DNA of 64,000 nucleotides from positions 62,001-126,000 of the forward strand of contig CAWKOG010000019.1 of assembly GCA_963851215.1 (NCBI GenBank), written 5' to 3'. Made by a program: the position numbers and the translations under genes. The notes under the pieces are model-generated. The model made no database searches, was not told where the DNA came from, and worked only from the letters and a program-made list of their open reading frames with translations. This stretch comes from DATKFM01 sp963851215. Lineage in GTDB: Bacteria; Pseudomonadota; Alphaproteobacteria; Dongiales; Dongiaceae. This document shows, in pieces, positions 27,969 to 39,676 of the stretch. The first letter of the stretch is position 1. Each line of letters opens with the position of its first letter.

Positions 27969-29507
27969 ATGACCGGCCCCTGGGGCAACCTGCCCAGCCG
28001 AACCGCCGCGCGACCGCCCTGCCGGGTGGATGCGCGCGCTTATTGCAGAATCTGCGGACCGGCCTGCGCGTCGCCGGATTCAAGCCGGTGGGACGGCGGC
28101 AGTTCGTCGTATCGGGCACGGCCAGGCACTGGCATCTCTCGTCGCCATCGCTGCCTCGGCGGCATTGCCTATGCCACCGTCAGATGGCGCGGCATTTCGC
28201 ACTCTGAATTTGCCGCTGAGATCCGGCTGGTTCAGCATGCTGGTTGCTTCCTGCCTGCTGACGTTTGTCGTCGACCTATGCCATCTCGGCGCTGCACGCG
28301 ATCCCCAGGGCATCCGTGGTTTTGCCGTCATCGTCATCGCGTCGATGCTGCTCCCGCTTGTTCGCTGCTTGCCATTGTCGGTGCCATGCCAGCCGCTGAT
28401 GCGGTATCGCATTAGCCCAGGAACGGCGGACATGGCTCTATCAGGCTTGGTACGTCGCCTACCGTGTTCATCGCCTGTCGTCTGGTGCACTGACACACTT
28501 TGGCCCGTTCGCTCCGCATCACCTATCGCTTGAGAGGCCTGCGGTCAGCCGCTGCTGAGCCATGCTGCTGATCGGCGCTTTCGTCAGGCCGGACCTTGTT
28601 AGACTAGAGCACGCAGCCGAGGACGAAGCCGCCGCGGGGTCCGAAGACGGCGAATCCAGTGCCTCATTCGATATCGACATCGAGTTCGATCTTCTACTCC
28701 CAGCGCGATCTGCTGGAGCGATGCGATAGCGCGCATGCGCTGATGGCGAGCGGCCAGGCATAGCCGACCTCTATTTCGTCGGCTTCGGCAGCTACGCCCC
28801 GCAGAATGTATTCCGCAGTGAGATCAGAAAAGATTGCAGCGTTGTTCGCCGAACGGTTCGATGCCGGCGGCCGTTCCGTCAAGCCTGATCAATCACTCAC
28901 GATACCGTCGACAGCATCCCGCTGGCCAGCGTCAGCAACCTGAGAGCGTCTGCTGCCAGCGGATCGCCAAGCTGCATGAATCGCGGACGAAGACATTCTG
29001 TTCCTGTTTCTCACTTCCCATGGCTCGCCCGGCGTCCTTTCCGTCGATTCCCACCGCTATGTACTCAACAGATCTCCACGCCGATGAGTTGAACCGAGAT
29101 GCTGGATGCCTCCGGCATAAAATGGCGGATTGATCGTCGTCTCTGCCTGCTATTCCGGGAGCTTCATCGAGCCGCTGAAGAATGAGAAATACGCTTGATC
29201 ATCACCGCGTCCCGCGAGCGACCGGACATCCTTCGGCTGCAGCAACGAAAACGAGTTCACCTATTTCGGCGATGCCTATTTCAATCAGGCGCTGCGCCAG
29301 GAGCGGTATCGTTCATCGATGCTTTCGAACAGGCCAAGCGAGACCGTCGCAGCTCGGGAAACTGCCGAGAACCTCACGCCTTCCGAACCGCAAATCTATG
29401 TCGGCGGCGCCATCCGAGAGCGGCTGAAGGAAGTCGAAATCCCGCCTGAATACGATCGGCGCGGCAACCAACAGCGCGGGCGGGCGAGCCAGTACGGATT
29501 TCGGTAG
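27969..29507 (+). pseudogene. Decayed membrane-linked C13-family (legumain-like) peptidase gene
   Basis: No single frame spans this region, but fragments in three frames line up as a C13 caspase-fold peptidase. In order they read ADLYFVGFGSYAPQNVF, RFDAGGRSVKLIN, DTVDSIPLASVSNL, then the catalytic His in DILFLFLTSHGSPGVLSV and the catalytic Cys in VVSACYSGSFIEPLKNE. Next come SFGCSNENEFTYFGDAYFNQ, FIDAFEQAKR, AARETAENLTPSEPQIYVGG and the tail to TAG 29507. At least eight frame changes occur in about 750 bp, many more than in neighbouring genes. Upstream (27969-28500) hydrophobic fragments such as SMLVASCLLTFVVDL suggest a lost multi-span N-terminal region. Real decay or very poor local sequence are both possible. 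Confidence 0.7.
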
Positions 29508-29509
29508 CA

Positions 29510-30977
29510 CTACGCGCTGAAATACATCGGCTTCAGCGACTCGAACAGGCGGCGATAGCGGCCATAGGCGTCGTCATAGGCGGTGCGGTGTTTCCTGTCG
29601 GGTTCGATCGTTTCGGCGATGGCGCTGACCGACGATGCGGCCGCCGCGAGGTTGGGAATCCGGCCGGACGCCACCGCCGCCAGCAGCCCCGCGCCGACGG
29701 CCGAACTGTCGGCGATGGCCGAGCGCTCCACCGGCAGGCCGGTGATATCGGCGCGGATCTGCGCCCAGAGGCGGCTGCGGGCACCGCCGCCGAGCAGCCG
29801 CACACGATCGGCGGCGACGCCCATTTCCTTGAGCCGGCCGGCCACGTCCTTCAGGCCGAAGGCGGTGCCCTCCAGCGCCGCGCGCGCCAGGTGGCCGGCG
29901 GTGTGCGATGGAGTCAATCCGTAGAAACAGCCGCGTGCCCCGGCGATCCACTCCGGCGTCATGGCGCCGGTCAGCGAAGGCAGGAACAGCAGGCCGTCGC
30001 AGCCCGGCGGCGCCTCAGCGGCGCGGCGGTCGAATTCGGCGAAATCCGGGATCGACAGCAGCACCCGCAGCCATTCCAGCGCCCCGCCGCAAATCCAGCC
30101 GGGATTCTCGATATAGTTGAGATCGGCGCCGACATAGCGGTGCGTCTCCACCAGACCCTGGGGATCGATCAGCGGCCGTGGGTCCAATGCTCCGGTCACC
30201 TCGGCCGTGCCCAGCACATTGGCGACGATCCCGGGCGTTGCCACGCCTGCTCCCAGCGGCGTCGAGAAATCGTCGCCCGTGCCGACGGCGACGACGATCC
30301 CCGCCGGCAAGCCCGTCAGCCCTGCCCCGCGAGCGCTGAGTGTGCCGGCGGCCGCTTCGCTGCGATCCACCCGCGGAAACTGCGCCGCCTTCAAGCCGAA
30401 GAGATCGAGCAGATCGCCGGCATAGGCGCCGGTCTTCAGATCATAAACCAGACTCGTCGAGGCCATGCCGTGATCGATCACGGCTTCGCCGGTCAGCCGC
30501 TCCACCAGATAGCTCACGGGCTGATGAAATCGCGCCGGCCGCTTGCCCCTGTGCCAGCAGCCATCGCGCTTTCGGCGCCATATGGCTGCCATCCAGATTG
30601 GCGCCGGTGCGGGTGCGGAAGAAATCATTCCCCGGCGACGCCGCGAAGATCGGCGAGATCGTCGTCTGCCCGCCGGTCCATCCAGATCAGGCAGGGCGCC
30701 AGCGCGGCGCCCGAGCCATCGACCGCAATGCAGCCATCGAGCTGGCCGGCGATGCCGAGCGCTGTCGACATCGCGCGGGCTTGCGCCCCGCCGCCGCCAG
30801 CGCCTCGGCGATCGCCGGGCCGAGCGCATGCTCCCACACCGCGGGACTCTGCTCCGCCCAGCCCGGCTGCGGGAAATCGATGGCATAGCCGCGGCGGCCG
30901 CTGCCGATGGTGCGCAGCTTATCGTCCAGCAGCACCGCCTTCAGGCTCTGGCTGCCGACATCGATCCCGAGAATCAT
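29510..30977 (-). CDS. FGGY-family carbohydrate kinase, xylulokinase-like (about four frameshifts)
   Basis: Phosphorylates a sugar or polyol with ATP. The N-terminal phosphate-binding motif is MILGIDVGSQSLKAVLLD; the FGGY domain continues CLIWMDRRADDDLADL, FHQPVSYLVERLTGE and VGTGDDFSTPLGAGV. The C-terminal ATPase-fold half has LLGGGARSRLWAQI and AVGAGLLAAVASG. One-base insertions near 30790, 30765, 30640 and 30545 scatter the N-terminal third over three frames; after repair the joins are smooth. It follows the TIM-barrel gene by 13 bp, so the kinase probably makes or uses a phosphosugar handled by that protein. Confidence 0.8.
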
Positions 30978-30990
30978 GGGACCCCGAAGA

Positions 30991-31705
30991 TCATGGATGC
31001 GATGCCGCGCGGATCAGGCGGTGCGCGGGCTTCTGGTCTCCGCGGCAGGCATCGAGGATCAGGCGCAGCTGATTCGACAGCAGGCCGAAGCGCGGCGCGA
31101 AGCTGCCATCGAGCGCTGCCGTGCCGATGGTGAAGAGATCGGCGCCCGCCGCCGCCACATCGCGGATGCGCTGCGGCGAGTTCACGTTGCCGGCGACCAC
31201 CACGGGTTTCTTGGTGGCGGCCCGCGCGGCGCGAATCAGCTCGAGCGGATCCGCTTCGGTGGCGCGATAGGCCAGGAGATCGACGCCGGCGCAGCCCGCC
31301 TCGACCATCGCCTTGGTGTCGGCGCCGATCCGCTCGACGCTGCCGCCGAGCTTGGTCGGATGCCCCTGGGGAATGCCGGGGAACGGGTAGTAGCCGGATT
31401 TGCTTCCTTTGAGGATCGCCATCACCTCTTTCACCTGGGTGCCGCCCATCAGGCAGTCGACGCCCAGCTTGGCGCCAACTTCCGCCGAACGCAGGCAGGA
31501 TTCGGGGCTGGTGCTCACCACTTCCATATAGCTGAGGCGGCCGTCCTGCTTGATCCGGTCATGGAGCTTGCGCAGCGTCTCCACGGGAACGCCCACATCC
31601 TTGAAGCCCACATGGGCCAGCGGAACAGCGCGGATCGAGTTCATAGACCTCGAGGCAATCCTCGATGGTCTGGTCTTCCCGCGTCAGCATGAAAATGAAA
31701 TCCAT
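30991..31705 (-). CDS. TIM-barrel phosphosugar-binding-like protein (one frameshift)
   Basis: A (beta/alpha)8-barrel of about 237 residues. It starts at ATG 31705 (MDFIFMLTREDQTIEDCLE); a one-base insertion near 31637 then shifts the frame to IRAVPLAHVGFKDVGVP. Later landmarks are GVDCLMGGTQVKEV, YPFPGIPQGHPTKL, GCAGVDLLAYRATEADP, VVVAGNVNSPQRI and ADLFTIGTAALDGSF. The last two correspond to the phosphate-binding loops of HisA/TrpF-like barrels. Proteins of this kind occur beside FGGY kinases and sugar ABC transporters. The reaction is not known to me. It sits between the glp terminator and the kinase gene. Confidence 0.65.
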
Positions 31706-31769
31706 GGTCAACCTTCGTATTTTCTTTCTTGGGGATGGGCGGCGGGGGGCGGGAGTATGGGCGGGAAAA

Positions 31770-31806
31770 ACCGCAAAAGAAAGGGGGTGGCCTAACCGCC
31801 ACCCCC
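31770..31806 (-). terminator. Rho-independent terminator at the end of the glp transporter operon
   Basis: A perfect 9-bp stem (GGGGGTGGC at 31783-31791 with GCCACCCCC at 31798-31806) and a 6-base loop. On the minus strand it is followed by a TTTCTTTT run. It lies about 40 bp after the glpU stop. Confidence 0.85.
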
Positions 31807-31845
31807 GCAAGGGAACGGGAGATTGTTGAAATCGTTAGGGTTTGC

Positions 31846-32140
31846 TCACACCCAGCGGAACACCGCGAAGGCATAGATCAACGCGATGACCAGGCCGCCC
31901 CAGAGCGGCGTGCCCATGATGCCGAGCCAGGCGAGGAAGATGAACGCGCTGCCCAAGAGCGAGATGAACAGCCGGTCGCCGCGGGTGGTGTCGAGGCTGA
32001 GGATGCCGCGGCGCGGCGCGCCGCCCGGGCTGAAATACTCCCACACCGACATGCCGCAGAGGCAGAGCCAGGATGAAGATGAAGAATGCCGCGGTCGGCC
32101 AGGTCCAGGCCATCCAGGTGAGCAGCGACGTGTTTTCCAT
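31846..32140 (-). CDS. glpU: Small membrane protein of the glycerol transporter operon, DUF2160 (one frameshift)
   Basis: About 97 residues. It starts at ATG 32140 (MENTSLLTWMAWTWPTAAF) and, after a one-base insertion near 32070, continues as MSVWEYFSPGGAPRRGILSL, RGDRLFISLLGSAFIFLAW and GGLVIALIYAFAVFRWV. Three hydrophobic helices are seen. This is the DUF2160 protein encoded between permease and binding-protein genes in rhizobial glycerol ABC operons, where it is called GlpU; its role is unknown. Its position, 16 bp after glpQ, fits that layout. Confidence 0.8.
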
Positions 32141-32155
32141 GGCGCGGCTCTCCGC

Positions 32156-32952
32156 TCAAACGCGGCCGAGGGCAAAGCCCTTGGCGATGTAGTTGCGCAC
32201 GAAATAGATCACGAAGGCGCCGGGGATGATGGTGAGGGTGCCCGCCGCCGCCAGCAGCCCCAGCTCATAGCCCGAGGCGCTCGCCGTGCGGGTCATGACG
32301 GCGGCGATCGGCTTGGCTGCTACCGCCGTCAGCGTCTTGGCCAGCAGCAGCTCGACCCAGGAAAACATGAAGCAGAAAAAGCAGGCGACGCCGATGCCCG
32401 CCGCGATCGTCGGGATGAAGATGCGGACGAAGAAGCGCGGGAAGGAATATCCGTCCACATAGGCGGTCTCGTCCAGCTCCTTCGGCACGCCGGACATGAA
32501 GCCTTCGAGGATCCACACAGCCAGCGGCACGTTGAACAGCGTGTGGGCCAGCGCGACGGCAATCGGCGTGTCGAACAGGCCGACCGCCGAATAGAGCTGA
32601 TAGAACGGCAGCGCGAACACCGCCGCCGGCGCCATGCGATTGGTCAGCAGCCAGAAGAACAGATGCTTGTCGCCCAGGAATCTGTAGCGCGAGAAGGCAT
32701 AAGCCGCGGGCAGTGCGACCGTTACCGAGATAACCGTGTTGAGGAGCACGTAGCTGATCGAATTGACATAGCCCATGTACCAGACCGGGTTGGTCAGGAT
32801 CTCCCGATAGCTGTCGAGAGTGAATTGATGCGGGTATAGCGTGAAGGACCCGAGAATCTCGTTCGTCGATTTGAACGACATGTTGATCAGCCAATAGATC
32901 GGCAGCATCAGGAACAGGATGTAGACCACCGGAATCAGCCAGCCCAGGCGCC

Positions 32953-32956
<4 letters not shown>
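32156..32956 (-). CDS. glpQ: Glycerol ABC transporter permease
   Basis: A 266-residue inner-membrane permease of the MalG type with six helices. The EAA loop is ELDETAYVDGYSFPRFFVRI, which contacts the ATPases. IYWLINMSFKSTNEI at the start and MAPAAVFALPFYQLY are typical of carbohydrate-type permeases. It overlaps the glpP stop by 4 bp. Gene order and the DUF2160 neighbour assign it to glycerol rather than another sugar. Confidence 0.9.
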
Positions 32957-33819
<863 letters not shown>

Positions 33820-33823
33820 GGGA

Positions 33824-34890
<1,067 letters not shown>

Positions 34891-34891
<1 letters not shown>

Positions 34892-35964
34892 CAGGCGTTC
34901 CCCGCAATCAGCTTGTCGTCGGCATCGAAGAAAAAGCTCTGATCCACATCCACATAGAGCTTCGCGGTCGACCCCACCGGGAATGGATGGATGCCATGGG
35001 ATTGCGACACCCAGGTCTGGCCGTTCATGTTGAAATGCAGGACGCTCTCCGATCCCGAAAGTTCAGCGACGAGGACGCGTCCCTCCAGCGTGGCAGCGCC
35101 GTGGTTTCGCGCCGCCGGCGTGATGTGATGGGGGCGGATCCCGATCGTATAGCTTCCGTCGGGCATGCGTTGAGCATTCTTGCCCGCGCGCCATGTCACG
35201 CCCTCGCCGAGCTGGATTTCGTCGCCCCTTTTGATGACCTTTGCCACATTGATCGGCGGATCGGAGAAGACCTGGGCGCTGAGCAGCGTGTTGGGCCGGC
35301 GGTAGATCGCGGATGTCGGGCCGAACTGCGTCACTCGGCCTTCATGCAGGGTCGCCGTGTTGCCGCCGAAGAGCAGCGCCTCTGAAGGCTCGGTCGTGGC
35401 ATAGACCACGATGCAGTCGCGGCCGGCGAAGAGCTTCGGCAATTCGTCGCGCAGCTCCTCGCGCAGCTTGTAGTCCAGATTGGCCAGCGGCTCGTCCAGC
35501 AGGATCAGGTCGGAGTCCTTCACCAGGGCGCGCGCGATGGCGGTGCGCTGTTGCTGGCCGCCGGATAGTTCGTTCGGCCGGCGCTTGAGCATCGGGGCCA
35601 GGCGCAGCAGATCGGCGACCTTCTGCACCCGCGCTTCGATTTCCTGCCGGCCCATGCCGGCGACGCGCAGCGGCGACGCGATGTTCTCGAACACCGTGAA
35701 ATTCGGATAGTTGATGAATTGCTGGTAGACCATCGAGACATTGCGCTTTTGCACGGGCACGCGGGCGACGTTCTTGCCCTGGAACCAAATCTCCCCCGAC
35801 GTCGGCTGCTCGAGTCCGGCCATCAGTTGCATCAGCGTTGTCTTGCCGGCAAGCGTCGTGCCCAGCAGGATGTTGAAGCTGCCCTGCTCGAAGACCAGGT
35901 TGGTCGCGTGAATATAGGTTTCGGCGCCCACGCGCTTTGTCACATTCCGAAGTTCAAGTGACAT
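34891..35964 (-). CDS. glpS: Glycerol ABC transporter ATP-binding protein
   Basis: A 357-residue ATPase starting at ATG 35964 (MSLELRNVTKRVGAE); the upstream open frame has no homology. Walker A is an unusual GTTLAGKTTLMQ, the signature is a canonical LSGGQQQRTAIARAL and Walker B is LILLDEPLANLD. The switch position after VVYATTEPSEALLF has Thr-Glu where His is common, so this subunit may hydrolyse ATP poorly while GlpT supplies the switch His (and GlpS the intact signature). That complementarity is inference from the two sequences. Confidence 0.88.
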
Positions 35965-36061
35965 GATGCGGATCGTCGCTTTCCCGAGTGCGTGCCGGAC
36001 ATTCCAGTCTAACTGAAGAAATCCGGGGAGCACCAGTGGTGCTCCCCGGAAAGATGCTGCT

Positions 36062-37840
36062 CTAGTTTGAGCCCCAGCGCTTCACGAGCTCGTCATAGGA
36101 GACGGTCTCGCCCTGCGGCTTTTCGTTATCGAGCTTGGCGGCCGGGCCGTTGGGCTTGCCCAGCCACTCGTTCGGATCCTTCGCCTCGTTGAGCCGAGGC
36201 CCGCAACCGCCGTAGGTCTGGGCCTGCTCGTCCGCCGCCTGCATGCGGGACATCGTCAGGTCCATTTCATCGGCGAGACGATTTATCGCTTCCTGCGGGG
36301 TGAAGGCGCCGGAGTTCACGTCACCGATCTGCTGCCACCAGATTTGTGCCAGCCTCGGATAGTCGGGAACGTTCACGCCGGTCGGCGTCCAGTTCACGCG
36401 GTCGGGCGAGCGGTAGAACTCGACCAGGCCGCCGAGCTGTGGCGCGCGCTTGGTGAAGGACTCATGCCGGATCGTGCTGTCGCGGATGACGGTCAGTCCA
36501 ACCTGGGACTTCTTCACATCCACCGTCTTCGACACCACGAACTGCGCATAGAGCCACGCCGCCGAGCGGCGGTCGACCGGGGTGGACTTGAACAGCGTCC
36601 AGGAACCCGCGTCCTGATAGCCCAGCTTCATGCCGTCCTTCCAGTACGGGCCGTGCGGCGACGGCGCCATCCGCCAGAGCGGATTGCCGGCGTCGTCCAC
36701 CGTGTTATTGCCCGCGCTCTTGGGCGCGACCATCGACGCGGTGAAAGCCGTGTACCAGAAGATCTGCTGGGCCACGTTGCCCTGGGAGAGCGCCGGCAGC
36801 GACTGATAGAAGTCGAGGTCGGCGGAGCCTGGCGGCGCGTATTTGCGCAGCCACTCGTCCCACTTGGCGATGGCATAGACCGACGCCGGAGCGTTGGTGC
36901 CGCCGCCGCGGGAGACCGCGGCGCCTGCGGGATTGCAGGAGCCTTCTTCCATGCGGATGCCCCACTCGTCGATCGGCCGGCCGTTCGGCAGGCCCGGCGA
37001 GGTGGCGCCGGCCATGGACAGCCAGGCGTCGGTCATGCGCCAGCCCAGGTCAGGCGCGCGCTTGCCGTAGTCCATATGGCCATAGACGCGGACGCCGTCG
37101 ATTTCCTTCACGTCGTTGGTGAAGAATTCGGCGATGTCCTCATAGGCCGACCAGTTCACGGGAACGCCAAGGTCGTAGCCGTACTTGGCCTTGAACTTGT
37201 CCTTCAGATCCTGGCGGTCGAACCAGTCCTTGCGGAACCAGTACAGATTGGCGAACTGCTGGTCAGGCAACTGCCAGAGCTTGCCGTCCGGGCCGGTGGT
37301 GAAGGCCTTGCCGATGAAGTCGTCGATATCCAGCCCCGGATTGGTGACGGCCTTGCCTTCGCCGGCCATCCAGTCGCTGAGGTTCACGGCGCTTTGCAGG
37401 CGCGAATGCGTGCCGATGAGATCGGAGTCGTTGATGTAGGCGTCATACAGATTGCGGTTGGTCTGCATCTGCGTTTGCACCGCCTGCACCACTTCGCCTT
37501 CGCCCAGCAGCTGGTGATTGACCTTGATGCCGGTGATTTCTTCGAAGGCCTTGGTCAGGGTCTCCGACTCATAGGTGTGCGTCGGGATGGTTTCCGACAG
37601 CACGTTGACTTCCATGCCCTTGAACGGCTCTGCCGCCTTGATGAACCAATCCATCTCCTTCAGCTGATCGTCGCGCGACAGCGTGGAGGGCTGGAACTCC
37701 TGATCGACCCATTTCTCCGCCGCCGCCATGTCGGCTTGAGCGGGAGCGGGTATCAGGACCGTGACTGCACCGACGACGGCAATCGCTGCCGCGCCGGCCA
37801 GCCATCGGCCTGCACCCAGACTTCTGCTACTCATCTTCAT
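36062..37840 (-). CDS. glpV: Glycerol ABC transporter substrate-binding protein
   Basis: A 592-residue periplasmic protein with a Sec signal peptide (residues 1-36, ending APAQA-D). The two-lobed family-1-like binding fold is long for the class, as is usual for glycerol-binding GlpV. Landmarks include DDQLKEMDWFIKAAEPFKG, LWQLPDQQFANLYWFRKDWF, AYEDIAEFFTNDV and NWTPTGVNVPDYPRLAQIWW. It is encoded between glpD and glpS on the same strand. A high level of expression relative to the rest is likely because it sits early in the operon. Confidence 0.88.
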   Translation of the reverse strand: MKMSSRSLGAGRWLAGAAAIAVVGAVTVLIPAPAQADMAAAEKWVDQEFQPSTLSRDDQLKEMDWFIKAAEPFKGMEVNVLSETIPTHTYESETLTKAFEEITGIKVNHQLLGEGEVVQAVQTQMQTNRNLYDAYINDSDLIGTHSRLQSAVNLSDWMAGEGKAVTNPGLDIDDFIGKAFTTGPDGKLWQLPDQQFANLYWFRKDWFDRQDLKDKFKAKYGYDLGVPVNWSAYEDIAEFFTNDVKEIDGVRVYGHMDYGKRAPDLGWRMTDAWLSMAGATSPGLPNGRPIDEWGIRMEEGSCNPAGAAVSRGGGTNAPASVYAIAKWDEWLRKYAPPGSADLDFYQSLPALSQGNVAQQIFWYTAFTASMVAPKSAGNNTVDDAGNPLWRMAPSPHGPYWKDGMKLGYQDAGSWTLFKSTPVDRRSAAWLYAQFVVSKTVDVKKSQVGLTVIRDSTIRHESFTKRAPQLGGLVEFYRSPDRVNWTPTGVNVPDYPRLAQIWWQQIGDVNSGAFTPQEAINRLADEMDLTMSRMQAADEQAQTYGGCGPRLNEAKDPNEWLGKPNGPAAKLDNEKPQGETVSYDELVKRWGSN

Positions 37841-37955
37841 TACGGACCTCCCAAAAGCTGGGCCTTAGTCTTAGCGCTGCCGGTTTCGGGGAAAGGCCCC
37901 TCAGCCCCGCCGGCCATCCAGGCGCGTGCCTGAAATCGAGTATTCTGTCTCTTGC

Positions 37956-39494
37956 TCATGCCACACCGGCCTGGGCGCCGCGGACGGCAGCCGGTGCGGT
38001 TGCGGCAAACCATGATTCCAGGGTGGCGGCGGTGTCCCGCGCCACATGCAGCCCCAGCTTCGAGCGGCGCCACAGCACATCGTCGGCGCTCATCGCCCAT
38101 TCCTGATCCATCAGGTAGCGCACTTCCCGCTCATAGAGTCCGTCGCCGAAATGCCGGCCCAGATTGGCCAGGGAGCCGGCATTGGCGAGGATGCGCTGCA
38201 TGCGCGTGCCATAGGCGCGGGCCAAGCGCCGCGCCAGGTCGGCCGGCAGCCACGGCCAGTCGGTACGGGCTTCGGCGAGGAAGCGTTCGAAATCCGCGTC
38301 TGGCATGTCGCCACCGGGCAGCACACCGCTGGCGGTCCAGGCCGGACCCATCTGCGGCAGCAGGTCCCGCAGCCGGTCCAGCGCATGCTCGGCCAGTTTG
38401 CGGAAGGTGGTGATCTTGCCGCCGAAGATCGACAGCAGTGGCGGACCGTCCGTATCCACTTCGAACACGTAATCGCGGGTGACGGCCGAGGCGTTCTGCG
38501 CCGCGTCGTCATAGAGCGGCCGCACGCCGGAATAGGTGCGGACCACGTCGGCCGGCGCGATGTTGCGCTTGAAATAGCGGTTGATAACCGAACAGAGATA
38601 GTCGGTCTCCTCGGCCGAGATTCGCACCTGCGCCGGATCGCCCTCATAGGTCAGATCGGTGGTGCCGATCAGCGTGAAGTCCTGCTCATAGGGGATCGCA
38701 AAGACGATGCGCCGGTCGTCGTTCTGCAGGATGTAGGCCTGGGCGCCATCGAACAGCTTCGGCACGATGATGTGGCTGCCCTTGACCAGCCGCAGCGCGT
38801 GCTTGCGCTTGACGCCCACGGTGTCGATGAAATCGGCGACCCACGGTCCCGCGGCGTTGACCAGCACCCGGGCGGTGATCTCCCGCGTCTCGCCGCTGGC
38901 GACATTCTGCAGGGTGGCGATCCAGCGGTCGCCGATGCGCCGCGCGCCGGTGCAGCGGGTGCGCGTCAGGATGGTGGCCCCATGGTCGGCGGCATCGCGG
39001 GCGTTCAGCGCCACCAGCCGCGCATCGTCGACCCAGCAGTCGCTGTAGCTGAAGGCCTTGCCGTAGCTGTCGCGCAGCGGCGCGCCGGCGGGATCGCGGC
39101 GCAGATCCAGGCCGCGGGAAGCCGGCAGCTTTTCGCGGCCGCCGAGATGGTCGTAGAGGAACAATCCCAGCCGGACCATCCAGGCCGGGCGCAGCGCCGA
39201 CACATGGGGCAGCACGAAGGTCAGCGGCCAGATGATGTGGGGGGCGGCCTTCAGCAGCACCTCGCGCTCGATCAGCGCCTCGCGCACCAGGCGGAACTCG
39301 TAATATTCGAGATAGCGCAGGCCGCCATGGATCAGCTTGGTGCTGGCCGACGAGGTGGCGCTGGCGAGGTCGGCCTGCTCGGCGAGCAGGACTTTCAGCC
39401 CGCGGCCCGCGGCGTCGCGGGCGATGCCGGCCCCATTGATGCCGCCGCCGACGATGAACAGATCGACAGATCCGGACGCGTCCGATTGGAGCAA
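37956..39494 (-). CDS. glpD: FAD-dependent glycerol-3-phosphate dehydrogenase
   Basis: A 512-residue membrane-associated flavoenzyme that oxidises glycerol-3-phosphate to dihydroxyacetone phosphate and feeds electrons to quinone. The FAD-binding dinucleotide fold is LFIVGGGINGAGIARDAAGRG. The family signature SSASTKLIHGGLRYLEYYE follows, and VNAAGPWVADF and ETDYLCSVINRYF occur later. It is the first gene after the operator region at 39495-39676 and leads the transporter operon. Confidence 0.95.
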   Translation of the reverse strand: MLQSDASGSVDLFIVGGGINGAGIARDAAGRGLKVLLAEQADLASATSSASTKLIHGGLRYLEYYEFRLVREALIEREVLLKAAPHIIWPLTFVLPHVSALRPAWMVRLGLFLYDHLGGREKLPASRGLDLRRDPAGAPLRDSYGKAFSYSDCWVDDARLVALNARDAADHGATILTRTRCTGARRIGDRWIATLQNVASGETREITARVLVNAAGPWVADFIDTVGVKRKHALRLVKGSHIIVPKLFDGAQAYILQNDDRRIVFAIPYEQDFTLIGTTDLTYEGDPAQVRISAEETDYLCSVINRYFKRNIAPADVVRTYSGVRPLYDDAAQNASAVTRDYVFEVDTDGPPLLSIFGGKITTFRKLAEHALDRLRDLLPQMGPAWTASGVLPGGDMPDADFERFLAEARTDWPWLPADLARRLARAYGTRMQRILANAGSLANLGRHFGDGLYEREVRYLMDQEWAMSADDVLWRRSKLGLHVARDTAATLESWFAATAPAAVRGAQAGVA

Positions 39495-39620
39495 CGTCCC
39501 GCCCTCCCCTGTGACTGCCGGTTTTCTGGGTTGCCCCGCCGCGGTTCATCCGCGGTCGGGACATCAAAGCTTGAAATGCCCCCGGCTTTCGCAGCGACGG
39601 TAGGACAGCAATATTATTTT

Positions 39621-39670
39621 CACAAACGAAATTTTATCGGTTCCATTTGCGCGAAAACGAAAATGAACAT
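39621..39670. promoter_or_regulatory. Candidate GlpR operator repeats upstream of glpD
   Basis: The 182-bp gap between glpR and glpD is AT-rich in the middle and contains AACGAAA at 39625-39631 and again at 39656-39662, 31 bp (about three helical turns) apart. The same core, inverted as TTTCGTT, occurs at 40555-40561 in the glpR-glpK gap. DeoR-family repressors often bind such direct repeats. Assignment to GlpR is inference. Confidence 0.45.
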
Positions 39671-39676
39671 GAGCGA

